A DNA stretch of 53,882 nt, taken from Gemmatimonadaceae bacterium (GTDB taxonomy: Bacteria > Gemmatimonadota > Gemmatimonadetes > Gemmatimonadales > Gemmatimonadaceae). The notes beneath the pieces are model-generated. The model ran no database searches. It was not told the origin of the DNA and worked only from the letters and a program-made list of their open reading frames with translations. Within the stretch, counting starts at the first letter, position 1. Every line of letters begins with the position of its first letter. The stretch is taken from contig JACCWE010000169.1 of the NCBI GenBank assembly GCA_013697785.1, positions 1-53,882 of the forward strand, in the 5' to 3' direction. Shown here one piece after another: positions 43,504-51,114 of this stretch. The position numbers and the translations under genes are program-made.

Positions 43504-43518
43504 GCCCGACAGTCGGGC
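43504..43518 (+). promoter_or_regulatory. Palindrome GCCCGAC-A-GTCGGGC upstream of otsA
   Basis: Perfect 7-bp arms with a single central base, ending 33 bases before the otsA ATG. It lies in the 271-bp divergent gap between the GHMP kinase and otsA. It is suitably placed for a repressor operator or a leader hairpin for trehalose genes. An 8-G run lies in the same gap at 43324-43331. Confidence 0.35.
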
Positions 43519-43551
43519 GACCCGGCACGTCTCCTGCGCCTCAGGCCGTAT

Positions 43552-45039
43552 ATGCCAGACATTCGCTCGTTCTCAAATCGAACGCTGATTCTCCTCTCCA
43601 ACCGCGAGCCGTACGAGCATCGGCACGGTGAGATGGGGATCGACGTGCGCCGTCCGCCCGGTGGTCTCGTCACCGCGCTCGATCCCACGATGCAGGCCAC
43701 CGATGGCGTGTGGGTCGCATGGGGCTCGGGATCGGCCGACGCCGAGATGGCGGATCACGAAGGAAGACTTCGTGTACCGCCGGGCGAGGATGGCTTCACC
43801 CTGCGGCGCGTGTTCCTGACGGATGCGGAAGTCGACGGCTATTACATGGGCTTCTCCAACCGCTCGCTCTGGCCGCTCTGCCACATGCTCGTGCAGCACT
43901 TCGAGTACCGCACCGACTACTGGAACATGTATCAGGAAGTGAACGCGAAGTTCGCGCACGCCGTCGCGGATGAAGTGCGCAGGTCGCCGCAGAAGCCGAT
44001 CGTCTGGATCCAGGACTACCACTTCGCGCTCGCGGCGGAGATGCTTCGTGAGCTCGCGGTGCCGGCGCTGATTCACCAGTTCTGGCACATCCCCTTTCCT
44101 CCTGCGGACATCCTGCGCCTCCTCCCCACCGGCGTCGATGAGGCGCTGTTGCGCGGACTACTCGGCAACGATCTCGTCGAATTCCATACCGAGCGGTATG
44201 CTCTGAACTTCCTCGGCTGCGTCGCCGAGCTCGTGCCGGAGGCGGAGATCGACGCGGACACGCTCGCGGTTCACTATGATGGACGGCGCATCGATGTCGG
44301 AATTTTCCCGATCAGCATCGACGTCGAGCGCTACGAGCAGCTGGCCAGCACGCCGGAGAGCACGGCACTGGTCGAGCGCCTGCGCAAACGCTACGCGAGC
44401 AACGGCCAGCGACTCGGACTCGGCGTCGACCGTGTCGACTACACGAAGGGAATTCCGGAGCGGCTGCGCGCGCTGTGCGAGCTGTGGGAGCGGCATCCGG
44501 AGATGCGCGAGACATTCACCTTCCTGCTCGTCGCGACGCCATCGCGCTCGGAGCTTCCCGCGTATCGCGCGCTCGAGGAGGAGATGCTCGCAACGGTGAT
44601 CGAGATCAACGAGCGCTTCAAGACGGAGACGTGGCACCCGATCGTGCTCGTGCACGAGAACGTGAGCGCCGACATGCTCGCGGGCGCGTATCGCGCCGCG
44701 GATCTGTGCCTGATATCATCGCTGCAGGACGGAATGAATCTCGTCGCGAAAGAGTTCATCGCCTGTCAGACAGAGGAGCGCGGAGTGCTCGTGCTCAGCC
44801 GCTTCGCGGGCGCCTCGGAGGAGATCGATGGCGCGGTGCTCATCAACCCTTTCAATCTCGACGGCTTCGTCGAGGGGATTCGGCGCGCGTTGCACATGAG
44901 CGAGGGAGAGCGCCGCGTGCGCATGCATCGCATGCGTCGGCAGCTGCACGATCGCACGATTTTCGACTGGCTCGCGGCCGTGCTGACGCGGGCTCAGGAC
45001 ATCATCGCGGAGCGCGAGCCCGAGAGCGGCGTCGCATGA
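43552..45039 (+). CDS. otsA: Trehalose-6-phosphate synthase
   Basis: A 495-residue GT20 enzyme making trehalose-6-phosphate from UDP- (or GDP-) glucose and glucose-6-phosphate. Landmarks: LLSNREPYEHRH, GGLVTALDPTM, the acceptor/donor region VWIQDYHFALAAEMLRE, FWHIPFPPADILRLLP, DLVEFHTERYALNFLG, GVDRVDYTKGIPERLRALCE, and SSLQDGMNLVAKEFIACQ. The ATG at 43552 begins a family-like N-terminus. The stop overlaps the otsB start (ATGA), so the two are coupled. Trehalose is a compatible solute and stress protectant. Confidence 0.94.
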   Translation: MPDIRSFSNRTLILLSNREPYEHRHGEMGIDVRRPPGGLVTALDPTMQATDGVWVAWGSGSADAEMADHEGRLRVPPGEDGFTLRRVFLTDAEVDGYYMGFSNRSLWPLCHMLVQHFEYRTDYWNMYQEVNAKFAHAVADEVRRSPQKPIVWIQDYHFALAAEMLRELAVPALIHQFWHIPFPPADILRLLPTGVDEALLRGLLGNDLVEFHTERYALNFLGCVAELVPEAEIDADTLAVHYDGRRIDVGIFPISIDVERYEQLASTPESTALVERLRKRYASNGQRLGLGVDRVDYTKGIPERLRALCELWERHPEMRETFTFLLVATPSRSELPAYRALEEEMLATVIEINERFKTETWHPIVLVHENVSADMLAGAYRAADLCLISSLQDGMNLVAKEFIACQTEERGVLVLSRFAGASEEIDGAVLINPFNLDGFVEGIRRALHMSEGERRVRMHRMRRQLHDRTIFDWLAAVLTRAQDIIAEREPESGVA

Positions 45040-45833
45040 GCGATGCGAACGCGGCGCTCACACCGGAAATCGAGGAACGACTGAACGGCTCGCCCCTCAT
45101 CGTGATGCTCGATGTCGACGGAACGCTGGCGCCGATCGTCTCGCGTCCGGAGGATGCGAGTGTCGCGCCGGAGACGCGTGCGGTGCTCGAGCGGCTCGTG
45201 GCGGCGAAGGACGTGCACGTCATCCTCGTTTCGGGGCGCGGCGCCGAAGATGCGCGCGACATCGTGAGGGTGGGCGGTGTGTGGACCGTCGGCAACCACG
45301 GCTTCGAGACAGTGACGCCGAAGGGGGAGCTGGAGACGGATCCGGATCTCGCCGACCAGTCGGCGGCGATTGCGCAGGCCGCGCGCGAGCTCGAGCCGAT
45401 CGTCGCGGCGGTGCAGGGCGCGAAGCTCGAGAACAAGCGATGGACGCTCTCGGTGCACTACCGTCTCGCCGCTCGCGACGCAGTGCCGCCGCTGCGCGCC
45501 GAAGTCGAGCGCGTGGCGCTTGGACTTCGACTGCGCATGACCGACGGGAAGGAGATCGTCGAGGTGCGTCCGATCGCACACGTCGACAAAGGCACTGCGG
45601 TAGTGTTGATGGGTGAGCGACTGCACGGCTTCGCCGACGGCGCGTCGATCGTGTTCGTCGGTGACGATCGCACGGACGAGGACGCGTTTCGTTCGCTGCG
45701 CGCACGGGCGCCGCGAGCGGTGACGATTCGCGTCGACGAGAGTGGCGAAGACGAGAGCGCCGCCGAGGTCACGGTGCGAGACCCGGCGGCGGTGCACGAA
45801 TTTCTGGAGTGGCTCGCGTCGCATCGCGGGTGA
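45036..45833 (+). CDS. otsB: Trehalose-6-phosphate phosphatase
   Basis: A 265-residue HAD-superfamily phosphatase that removes phosphate from trehalose-6-phosphate. The nucleophile motif is Asp26-x-Asp28 in VMLDVDGTLAPIVSRPEDA; VILVSGRGAEDARDIV, VGNHGFETV and the late acidic motif FVGDDRTDEDAF are all family features. The ATG overlaps the otsA stop, so stoichiometric co-translation is expected. It converges on the phasin-like gene. Confidence 0.93.
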   Translation: MSDANAALTPEIEERLNGSPLIVMLDVDGTLAPIVSRPEDASVAPETRAVLERLVAAKDVHVILVSGRGAEDARDIVRVGGVWTVGNHGFETVTPKGELETDPDLADQSAAIAQAARELEPIVAAVQGAKLENKRWTLSVHYRLAARDAVPPLRAEVERVALGLRLRMTDGKEIVEVRPIAHVDKGTAVVLMGERLHGFADGASIVFVGDDRTDEDAFRSLRARAPRAVTIRVDESGEDESAAEVTVRDPAAVHEFLEWLASHRG

Positions 45834-45854
45834 TCCCCGCGAGCAGCGCCTCCA

Positions 45855-46475
45855 CTACTTCTTTTTCTTCGCGGCGGTCTTGGGCTTCGAGCGCGACGCG
45901 GCGCTCGCCGGCTTGCTCGCCTTCTTCGGCGCGGCCTTCACCGACTTGCTCGCGGGCTTGGCAACGGGCTTCGCCGACTTCTTCGCGGCGGGAGCAGGCG
46001 CGGCCTTCTTCGCGGGTGCCGCGTGCACGACAGGCGGTGCATGCGTCACATGAGGAGCGTGTGACGGCGCGGTGTGCAGCTCGGCTGCCTTTGCAACGAC
46101 CTTCGGGACATCGGCGACTTTCGGAGCGGGCGGCTTCGGACGCTTCGAGTATGCTTCTTCGGCCTCGCGCATGAGCTTGTCCGCCTCTTCCTGCGTCATC
46201 TGTCCGCGACGTACCATGTACTGCACGAGATCGCGCGCGCTCTCGATGGCGAAGCCGGCAAGACCGGCGGCGGCGCCGATCACGTCTTTCATGGCTGCGG
46301 CAACTTTGCTTCCCGCTTCCTGACTGATTTCCTGCGCGCGAGCCGCCATCTCGGCGACAGTGTCGCGCACGTCGGTACTGCGGTGACCCGGTGGTCGGCG
46401 CGGAGTAACCGGAGCGGTAGGCGCCCCTGGATCGGCGGGGGCGGTCGTATCGGCGGTCAGCGGCTTGTCGGCCAT
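45855..46475 (-). CDS. Phasin-like domain fused to a histone-H1-like tail
   Basis: 206 residues in two parts. Residues 35-112 are an amphipathic helical domain (AEMAARAQEISQEAGSKVAA, then ARDLVQYMVRRGQMTQEEAD) like phasin or polyhydroxyalkanoate granule-associated proteins. Residues 113-206 are Pro/Ala/Lys-rich with AAKKSAKPVAKPASKS-type repeats, ending in four Lys, like histone H1 and bacterial Hc1/AlgP proteins that bind DNA. It could tether storage granules or membranes to the nucleoid, as PhaM-type proteins do. ATG 46475 (MADKPLT) is chosen; the longer frame has a Trp/Cys-rich leader unlike the rest. It is divergent from the CoA-transferase gene by 259 bp. Confidence 0.7.
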   Translation of the reverse strand: MADKPLTADTTAPADPGAPTAPVTPRRPPGHRSTDVRDTVAEMAARAQEISQEAGSKVAAAMKDVIGAAAGLAGFAIESARDLVQYMVRRGQMTQEEADKLMREAEEAYSKRPKPPAPKVADVPKVVAKAAELHTAPSHAPHVTHAPPVVHAAPAKKAAPAPAAKKSAKPVAKPASKSVKAAPKKASKPASAASRSKPKTAAKKKK

Positions 46476-46734
46476 GGTGGGTCGCACTCCGAGTGCGCGA
46501 ATGTTGGAGGGCCGGGTGGGCCCACACTCTATATATGTAAAGAGTCGTACGGTGGTTGGATGGCACCACCAGGTGATTTCGGAGGGTAAGTATATGATTT
46601 TACAGCGGCTATGCAAGGCGTGAGAGTCATGCTACGGGGTAGGCAGTCTCTCTTTCCGGCCGAAGTATGGGCAATTTCGTGCTCGCTTATGGCACCCTAA
46701 TCATGACACTATCGCGTACTTATCGCATCAATAA

Positions 46735-47826
46735 ATGCTAAAAAGCGTTAACGTGCTCGATTTGAGTCGAGTGCTGGCCGGCCCGCTCGCGACCATGCTC
46801 CTCGGCGATCTTGGCGCCAACGTCGTGAAGGTCGAGCGTCCCGGCTCGGGCGACGATACCCGCGGCTGGGGTCCGCCCTTCGACGCCGCAGGCGAAAGCG
46901 CCTATTACCTCAGCGTCAACCGCAACAAGAAAAGCCTCGCCGCCGACCTCGGTGACCCATCCGACCGCGAGCTCATCCGCTCCCTCATCGCGTCCGCCGA
47001 TGTCGTCGTCGACAACTTCAAGCGCGGAATGCTCGCGAAAAACGGCTTCGATTTAGCTGCGCTTCTGGCGGAGCATCCACAGCTCGTCTGGTGCACCATC
47101 ACCGGCTTCGGACCCGAAAGTGATCGCGCCGGCTACGATTTCGTCGTGCAGGCGGAGCAGGGATGGATGGCGATCACCGGCGATGAAAACGGCGCGCCTA
47201 TGAAAGTCGGCGTCGCACTCGCCGATGTCGTTGCGGGCAAGGACGCGTGCATCGCGATCCTCGCGGCGCTCGTCGCGCGCGGGCGCACCGGGCGCGGACG
47301 CCATGTCACCGTCTCGCTCGCCGCGAGCGCGAGCGCCGCACTCGTGAACGTCGCCCAGAACGCGCTCGTCTCCGGCGAGGAGCCTCGGCGCTGGGGGAAC
47401 GGTCATCCGAATCTCGTGCCGTATCAGCTCTTCGAAGCGAGCGATCGGGCACTCGTAATTGCCGTTGGCAACGACGCGCAGTGGGGCGCGTGCGCACGAG
47501 CGCTCGGCCTGCACACACTCGGCGCCGATCCGCGCCTCCTGACGAACGCCGGCCGGATCGCCGAGCGTGGACGCGTGATCGCGACAATGACCGCGCGCAT
47601 CGCTGAGCGGTCGGCTGCGACGTGGATCGCGGCGCTCGATCGCGCGGGCGTTCCGTGCGGTGTCGTGCGCACGGTGCTCGAGTCGCTGCGCGACATCGAT
47701 GCGTCCGCCGCCACGGGCGTGTCGCCGAGTGTGCCGGGAACGGTGCGGATGCCACCGCCGAAGCTCGACGAGCACGGCATGGAGATCCGCGCGCACGGCT
47801 GGAACGCCTTCGCGCCGGTGCGCTGA
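46735..47826 (+). CDS. Family III CoA transferase (CaiB/BaiF type)
   Basis: A 363-residue enzyme moving CoA between carboxylic acids through an Asp-bound anhydride. It begins VNVLDLSRVLAGPLATMLLG and DLGANVVKVERPGSGDDTRG, has SVNRNKKSLAADL and DVVVDNFKRGML; the catalytic Asp is probably Asp164 in VGVALADVVAGKD, and GNGHPNLVPYQLFEASD follows. ATG 46735 lies after an A+T-rich leader. A DNA methylase gene follows 3 bp after its stop, an unusual partner that suggests co-transcription rather than shared function. Confidence 0.92.
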   Translation: MLKSVNVLDLSRVLAGPLATMLLGDLGANVVKVERPGSGDDTRGWGPPFDAAGESAYYLSVNRNKKSLAADLGDPSDRELIRSLIASADVVVDNFKRGMLAKNGFDLAALLAEHPQLVWCTITGFGPESDRAGYDFVVQAEQGWMAITGDENGAPMKVGVALADVVAGKDACIAILAALVARGRTGRGRHVTVSLAASASAALVNVAQNALVSGEEPRRWGNGHPNLVPYQLFEASDRALVIAVGNDAQWGACARALGLHTLGADPRLLTNAGRIAERGRVIATMTARIAERSAATWIAALDRAGVPCGVVRTVLESLRDIDASAATGVSPSVPGTVRMPPPKLDEHGMEIRAHGWNAFAPVR

Positions 47827-47829
47827 GCA

Positions 47830-48933
47830 ATGCGCTACATCGGCAACAAAACTCGGCTCCTTCCATTTCTGATGAGTACGATCGAGCGCCTCGAGCTCTC
47901 GCCGAAGACCGCGCACGACGCATTCTCGGGGACGGCGGCGGTAGGTCGCGCGCTCAAGATGGCGGGATGGCGCGTCGCATCGAGCGACTTGATGACGTAC
48001 TCGTACGTCTTTCAGCGCGCGTACGTCGTGGCGCAGCGATCACCGAGCTTTGCGGCGCTGCGCGCGGGCGATCCGGAGCTCCGGCGTGCACTTCGCTCGC
48101 CCGCGTTTCGGAAGAGTATTGTCGGCAAGGGAGCGCTCGGCGCCATGAGCGAGTATCTCGCTCGATGGATCGATGCGGAGCGTGGCTTCATCGGCGCGCA
48201 CTTCGCGCCGGCGGGCGGACGCATGTACTTCACGCAGGAGAACGCCGATCGCATCGATGCCATCAGGCGTCGATTGTACGAGTGGTGGTCGGCCGGGCTG
48301 ATTCAGGACGATGCGTACTACGTGCTGCTCGCGTCGCTCATCGAGGGCGCGGATCGCGTCGCGAATACGGCCGGCGTGTATGCGGCGTACATCAAGCGCT
48401 GGCAGGCCAACGCCAAGCGCGCACTCACGCTCAAGCCCGAGATTCCGCAGCGCGGAGCGCGTGGCTCCACTGCCCATCGTGCGGACGCGGCGGCTGTCGC
48501 CGAAAGCAGCGGAGAGGTCGAGCTGATCTACATCGATCCACCATACAACGCGCGCCAGTACTCCGGCTACTATCATGTACCGGAAGTGATCGCGCGCGGG
48601 TGGTTCGACAGCACGCCGGTGCTGCGCGGAAAAACCGGTCTGGTCGCGGGCGACGGACAGCAGAGCGACTGGTGCTCGGCGCGAAAGGCAGGGGGCGCAT
48701 TGACGGAGCTGTTGGCGGCCACAGGCGCGCGCCACGCGCTGGTTAGCTACAATTCGGAAGGGCTGTTGAGCGAGCGCGACCTTAGGGACGTGCTCGCTTC
48801 AGCGGCAAAAAATGGAACAGCAAAACGTTTCTCGCGCGCCTATCGCCGGTATCGGTCAGATAGCGACCGCGCCGGTCGAGTTTACCAGGGAGATTTGGTT
48901 CGTGAACTACTCTATCATGTCCGGCTCAGGTGA
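47830..48933 (+). CDS. DNA adenine methylase (D12 class), without an obvious nuclease partner
   Basis: A 367-residue N6-adenine DNA methyltransferase of the Dam/D12 type. The N-terminus RYIGNKTRLLPFL matches the family's Y-x-G-x-K motif, the SAM motif is DAFSGTAAVGRAL (residues 30-42) and the catalytic motif is DPPYN (236-240) in IYIDPPYNARQYSGYYH. The target-recognition part lies between them. No restriction endonuclease or specificity gene is adjacent, so it may be an orphan regulatory methylase, or part of a defence set located elsewhere. It follows the CoA-transferase stop by 3 bp. Confidence 0.85.
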   Translation: MRYIGNKTRLLPFLMSTIERLELSPKTAHDAFSGTAAVGRALKMAGWRVASSDLMTYSYVFQRAYVVAQRSPSFAALRAGDPELRRALRSPAFRKSIVGKGALGAMSEYLARWIDAERGFIGAHFAPAGGRMYFTQENADRIDAIRRRLYEWWSAGLIQDDAYYVLLASLIEGADRVANTAGVYAAYIKRWQANAKRALTLKPEIPQRGARGSTAHRADAAAVAESSGEVELIYIDPPYNARQYSGYYHVPEVIARGWFDSTPVLRGKTGLVAGDGQQSDWCSARKAGGALTELLAATGARHALVSYNSEGLLSERDLRDVLASAAKNGTAKRFSRAYRRYRSDSDRAGRVYQGDLVRELLYHVRLR

Positions 48934-48978
48934 CGTGAGTTTACCGTTACCCGCAGCAACGCGATTCGTCTCTCATGC

Positions 48979-49623
48979 ATGGCGAGCCTTGCACCAACGC
49001 TTTCGGATTTCACGGGGCTGTCCAGAGGGCGCACAAAGCGTTACACTAGCGTCGTGAAGACCACGGTGACAGCGCCGCGACCGATCGATCCGCTCGAAGC
49101 GGATCACGACGTAATTGCGCGAGTGCTACAAGGGGATCGTAACGCGTTCGGATTACTGATCGGGCGTTATAGCGATCCATTGTTTCGACACGCGCTCGGG
49201 ATGACAGGTAGTCCTGATGTGGCGGAGGATATTCTCCAGGCCTCGTTCATCAAGGCGTATCAGCATCTCGCGGAAGTGCACGGACGGTTCGATGCGTGGA
49301 TATTCCGGATCGTGGCGAACGGGTGCAAGGACTGGCTCAAGAACATTCGCCGCACGCACCAGAGCTATGAGGAGGACGATCAGCCCTCTTCCTTTTCGAC
49401 GCCGGACGAAGAGCTCGACCGCACGGAACTACGGAGTGATCTGGATACGGCGCTCATGCAGTTGGCTCCATCGCTACGCGAAGCGTTCGTGATGAAGCAC
49501 GTCGAAGGTCGTTCGTACGAAGAGATGGCCGATCTGCTGACTACCACCGTCGGAGCACTTAAGATGCGCGTCCACCGCGCGCGTGAGGCGCTCCAGGCTC
49601 TTCTTGAGGAAAAGTACGCGTGA
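48979..49623 (+). CDS. ECF-type RNA polymerase sigma factor
   Basis: Up to 214 residues. Region 2 is DAFG-type: NAFGLLIGRYSDPLFRHALG, then GSPDVAEDILQASFIKAYQH and FDAWIFRIVANGCKDWLKN; region 4 is LREAFVMKHVEGRSYEEMAD and TVGALKMRVHRAREALQALL. Such factors direct polymerase to a small set of stress or envelope promoters. The start is uncertain: ATG 48979 is used, GTG 49054 (VKTTVTAPR) would give a family-like length. Its stop overlaps the ATG of the membrane protein gene (TGATG), the usual layout of a sigma/anti-sigma pair. Confidence 0.92.
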   Translation: MASLAPTLSDFTGLSRGRTKRYTSVVKTTVTAPRPIDPLEADHDVIARVLQGDRNAFGLLIGRYSDPLFRHALGMTGSPDVAEDILQASFIKAYQHLAEVHGRFDAWIFRIVANGCKDWLKNIRRTHQSYEEDDQPSSFSTPDEELDRTELRSDLDTALMQLAPSLREAFVMKHVEGRSYEEMADLLTTTVGALKMRVHRAREALQALLEEKYA

Positions 49624-50039
49624 TGCAAGACAACCTGGATCCCAGAGAGTATCGGAATCCGTCGGCTCCCAAGGGAGACGCTCCGGTCCGTCCGATCACC
49701 GATCGCGAAGTTCCGCTCACCGGGCAGCAGACGCCCACGGCGATCCATTCCTGGCTGGACGGCGAGCTTTCCGAGAGCGCCGTACGTCAGAGCGATGCGT
49801 CGCGCGATGTGGATTTCTGGCTGCGCCTCGATCGTGAAGTGCAGGTCCGCCGTCAGATGACGACGCCCGCGCATCTCTACGAGCGGATCATGGAAGCGCT
49901 TCCCACCGCCGCGCCGGCTGTGGCCGAGCCGTGGTACAACCGCTCCTTCACGCTGACTCCTGCTGTCGCGATCGCTGCGGCTGCTGGCGCCCTCGCGATC
50001 GGAGTTGCTGTCGGCGCGACGGTCCTGCACGCACGGTAG
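49623..50039 (+). CDS. Membrane-anchored putative anti-sigma factor
   Basis: 138 residues with one C-terminal membrane helix (TPAVAIAAAAGALAIGVAVG, about 112-132). The N-terminal cytoplasmic part has AIHSWLDGELSESAVRQ and a helix YERIMEALPT, like the sigma-binding part of anti-sigma factors, but the usual zinc motif (His-x3-Cys-x2-Cys) is absent. The start overlaps the ECF gene. There is almost no periplasmic domain, so any signal must come through the membrane or another protein. Confidence 0.65.
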   Translation: MQDNLDPREYRNPSAPKGDAPVRPITDREVPLTGQQTPTAIHSWLDGELSESAVRQSDASRDVDFWLRLDREVQVRRQMTTPAHLYERIMEALPTAAPAVAEPWYNRSFTLTPAVAIAAAAGALAIGVAVGATVLHAR

Positions 50040-50062
50040 TCTGTAACCTCCAGTTGCACACA

Positions 50063-50099
50063 GCTGCCGGCTTCCTCGCGAAGCCGGCAGCTTTTTTTT
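50063..50099 (+). terminator. Strong intrinsic terminator after the sigma/anti-sigma pair
   Basis: Perfect 11-bp arms GCTGCCGGCTT and AAGCCGGCAGC (50063-50073 and 50081-50091) with a 7-base loop, followed by eight T. It ends the sigma factor operon. Its 3' half and T-tract recur almost unchanged at 50611-50626. Confidence 0.95.
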
Positions 50100-50111
50100 G
50101 TGCGCGCGTAG

Positions 50112-50157
50112 GGGAACGTCGATGAAGGTTGCAGTTCGGTTCGACCTTTGCGTTCCC
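50112..50157 (+). promoter_or_regulatory. Interrupted inverted repeat upstream of the first secreted paralogue
   Basis: GGGAACG (50112-50118) pairs with CGTTCCC (50151-50157), and inside them AAGGT (50125-50129) pairs with ACCTT (50144-50148). The element lies 70 bases before the ATG at 50228, after the terminator of the sigma operon. It may be a transcript leader hairpin or contain an ECF-type -35 (GGAAC); neither can be proved here. Confidence 0.35.
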
Positions 50158-50227
50158 TCGAGACTGGCAAGTAGCGCACGACTCTCGAAGGCGACATCGC
50201 CTATCTCATCCGTGAAGCAGAGGTTCC

Positions 50228-50533
50228 ATGATTTTTAAGGTCATCGCGATAACGGCGGCTGCCATGATTCCGTGTCTGGCGCGCGCACAAGGCACGACGC
50301 AGACGCAGGACACCACTGCGATGGGTCACACGCAATCGCACATGGATTCGACGCATATGTCATCGAGGAAGATGAACAAGCCCAAGGTGAAGGTGAACGA
50401 CAGCACATCCATGCACGCAAGCAGGCACTCGCGCAGGCACATGACGGATAGCTCGTCGATGAATGTGTCGCCGGTCGACAGCGCGCGCATGGGAGTTCCG
50501 AGCACGAAGCAGACGTCGACGCCTCCGCGCTGA
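50228..50533 (+). CDS. Small secreted protein, first of two tandem paralogues
   Basis: 101 residues with a signal peptide (residues 1-21, ending in ALARAQ-like LARAQG). The mature part is polar, with many Thr, Ser, His, Met and Lys (HTQSHMDSTHMSSRKMNKPK) and no hydrophobic core, so it is probably disordered outside the cytoplasm. The C-terminus SSMNVSPVDSARMGVPS is shared with the paralogue at 50756, as are the length and the AQGT after the signal. A terminator follows. His/Met richness could bind metal ions; no direct evidence. Confidence 0.72.
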   Translation: MIFKVIAITAAAMIPCLARAQGTTQTQDTTAMGHTQSHMDSTHMSSRKMNKPKVKVNDSTSMHASRHSRRHMTDSSSMNVSPVDSARMGVPSTKQTSTPPR

Positions 50534-50587
50534 GCGCGCTTGCTGTACGAAGGAAAGTCGTTTGGTAATTCGCGTCACAGAACATCG

Positions 50588-50626
50588 GCTGCCGATCTCA
50601 CACTACGGGACCGGCAGCTTTTTTTT
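50588..50626 (+). terminator. Intrinsic terminator after the first paralogue
   Basis: Arms GCTGCCG (50588-50594) and CGGCAGC (50612-50618), then eight T. The sequence CCGGCAGC plus the eight T and a G is identical to the end of the terminator at 50063-50099. Confidence 0.85.
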
Positions 50627-50755
50627 GGCGAAATTCCCGTTCGAATACACCCGTTTGGGTCCGTGCATTGCAAGTGCCCACACTGAGTTCTTCGTGCACG
50701 TTCTTCGGCGCGGAGTTGACCTGATGAATGAACCGTACAGCAGGGGGATTCAACC

Positions 50756-51061
50756 ATGTTCATGAAGATCATCGCCGCCGCCGCCATCATGGCCGCACCG
50801 GCTGCAGCTCTCGCGCAAGGTACGGTGCAGGATACCACGCACTCGACCACGCGCATTCGTACCGATTCGCTGAAGGCCGATACGGCGAACGGAAGCGTCG
50901 TCACGAAAAAGAAGACGACGATCTCCGACACGAGCCGCGCGACGCGTACGCGCGCCGACTCGTCGATGAGCGTGTCGCCGCTCGACAGCACGCGTATGGG
51001 TGTGCCGACGAGCCGCCCGGCGAAGACACCGCCGCGCTGGGATCGCAGCAGCCAGTTCTAG
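50756..51061 (+). CDS. Small secreted protein, second of two tandem paralogues
   Basis: 101 residues, same length as the paralogue upstream, with signal peptide residues 1-21 (IIAAAAIMAAPAAALAQG). The mature part is polar and Thr/Asp/Lys-rich (TRIRTDSLKADTANGSVVTK), without the His and Met clusters of its neighbour. The C-terminus is again SSMSVSPLDSTRMGVPT, then a Pro-rich end. AGGGGG lies eight bases before ATG 50756. The two genes arose by duplication and diverged most in the middle. Proximity to the ECF sigma factor makes them candidate targets. Confidence 0.72.
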   Translation: MFMKIIAAAAIMAAPAAALAQGTVQDTTHSTTRIRTDSLKADTANGSVVTKKKTTISDTSRATRTRADSSMSVSPLDSTRMGVPTSRPAKTPPRWDRSSQF

Positions 51062-51066
51062 GCTGA

Positions 51067-51107
51067 ACGAAGTGGAGGGGGAGGGGCGAGAGCTCCTCCC
51101 CCTTCGT
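51067..51107. terminator. G/C-rich hairpin between convergent genes
   Basis: ACGAAG, a 4-base bulge and GGGGAGG pair with CCTCCCC and CTTCGT across a loop of about 10 bases, between the stops at 51061 and 51115. No T-tract. The position fits a shared terminator. Confidence 0.45.
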
Positions 51108-51114
51108 GCGTCCG

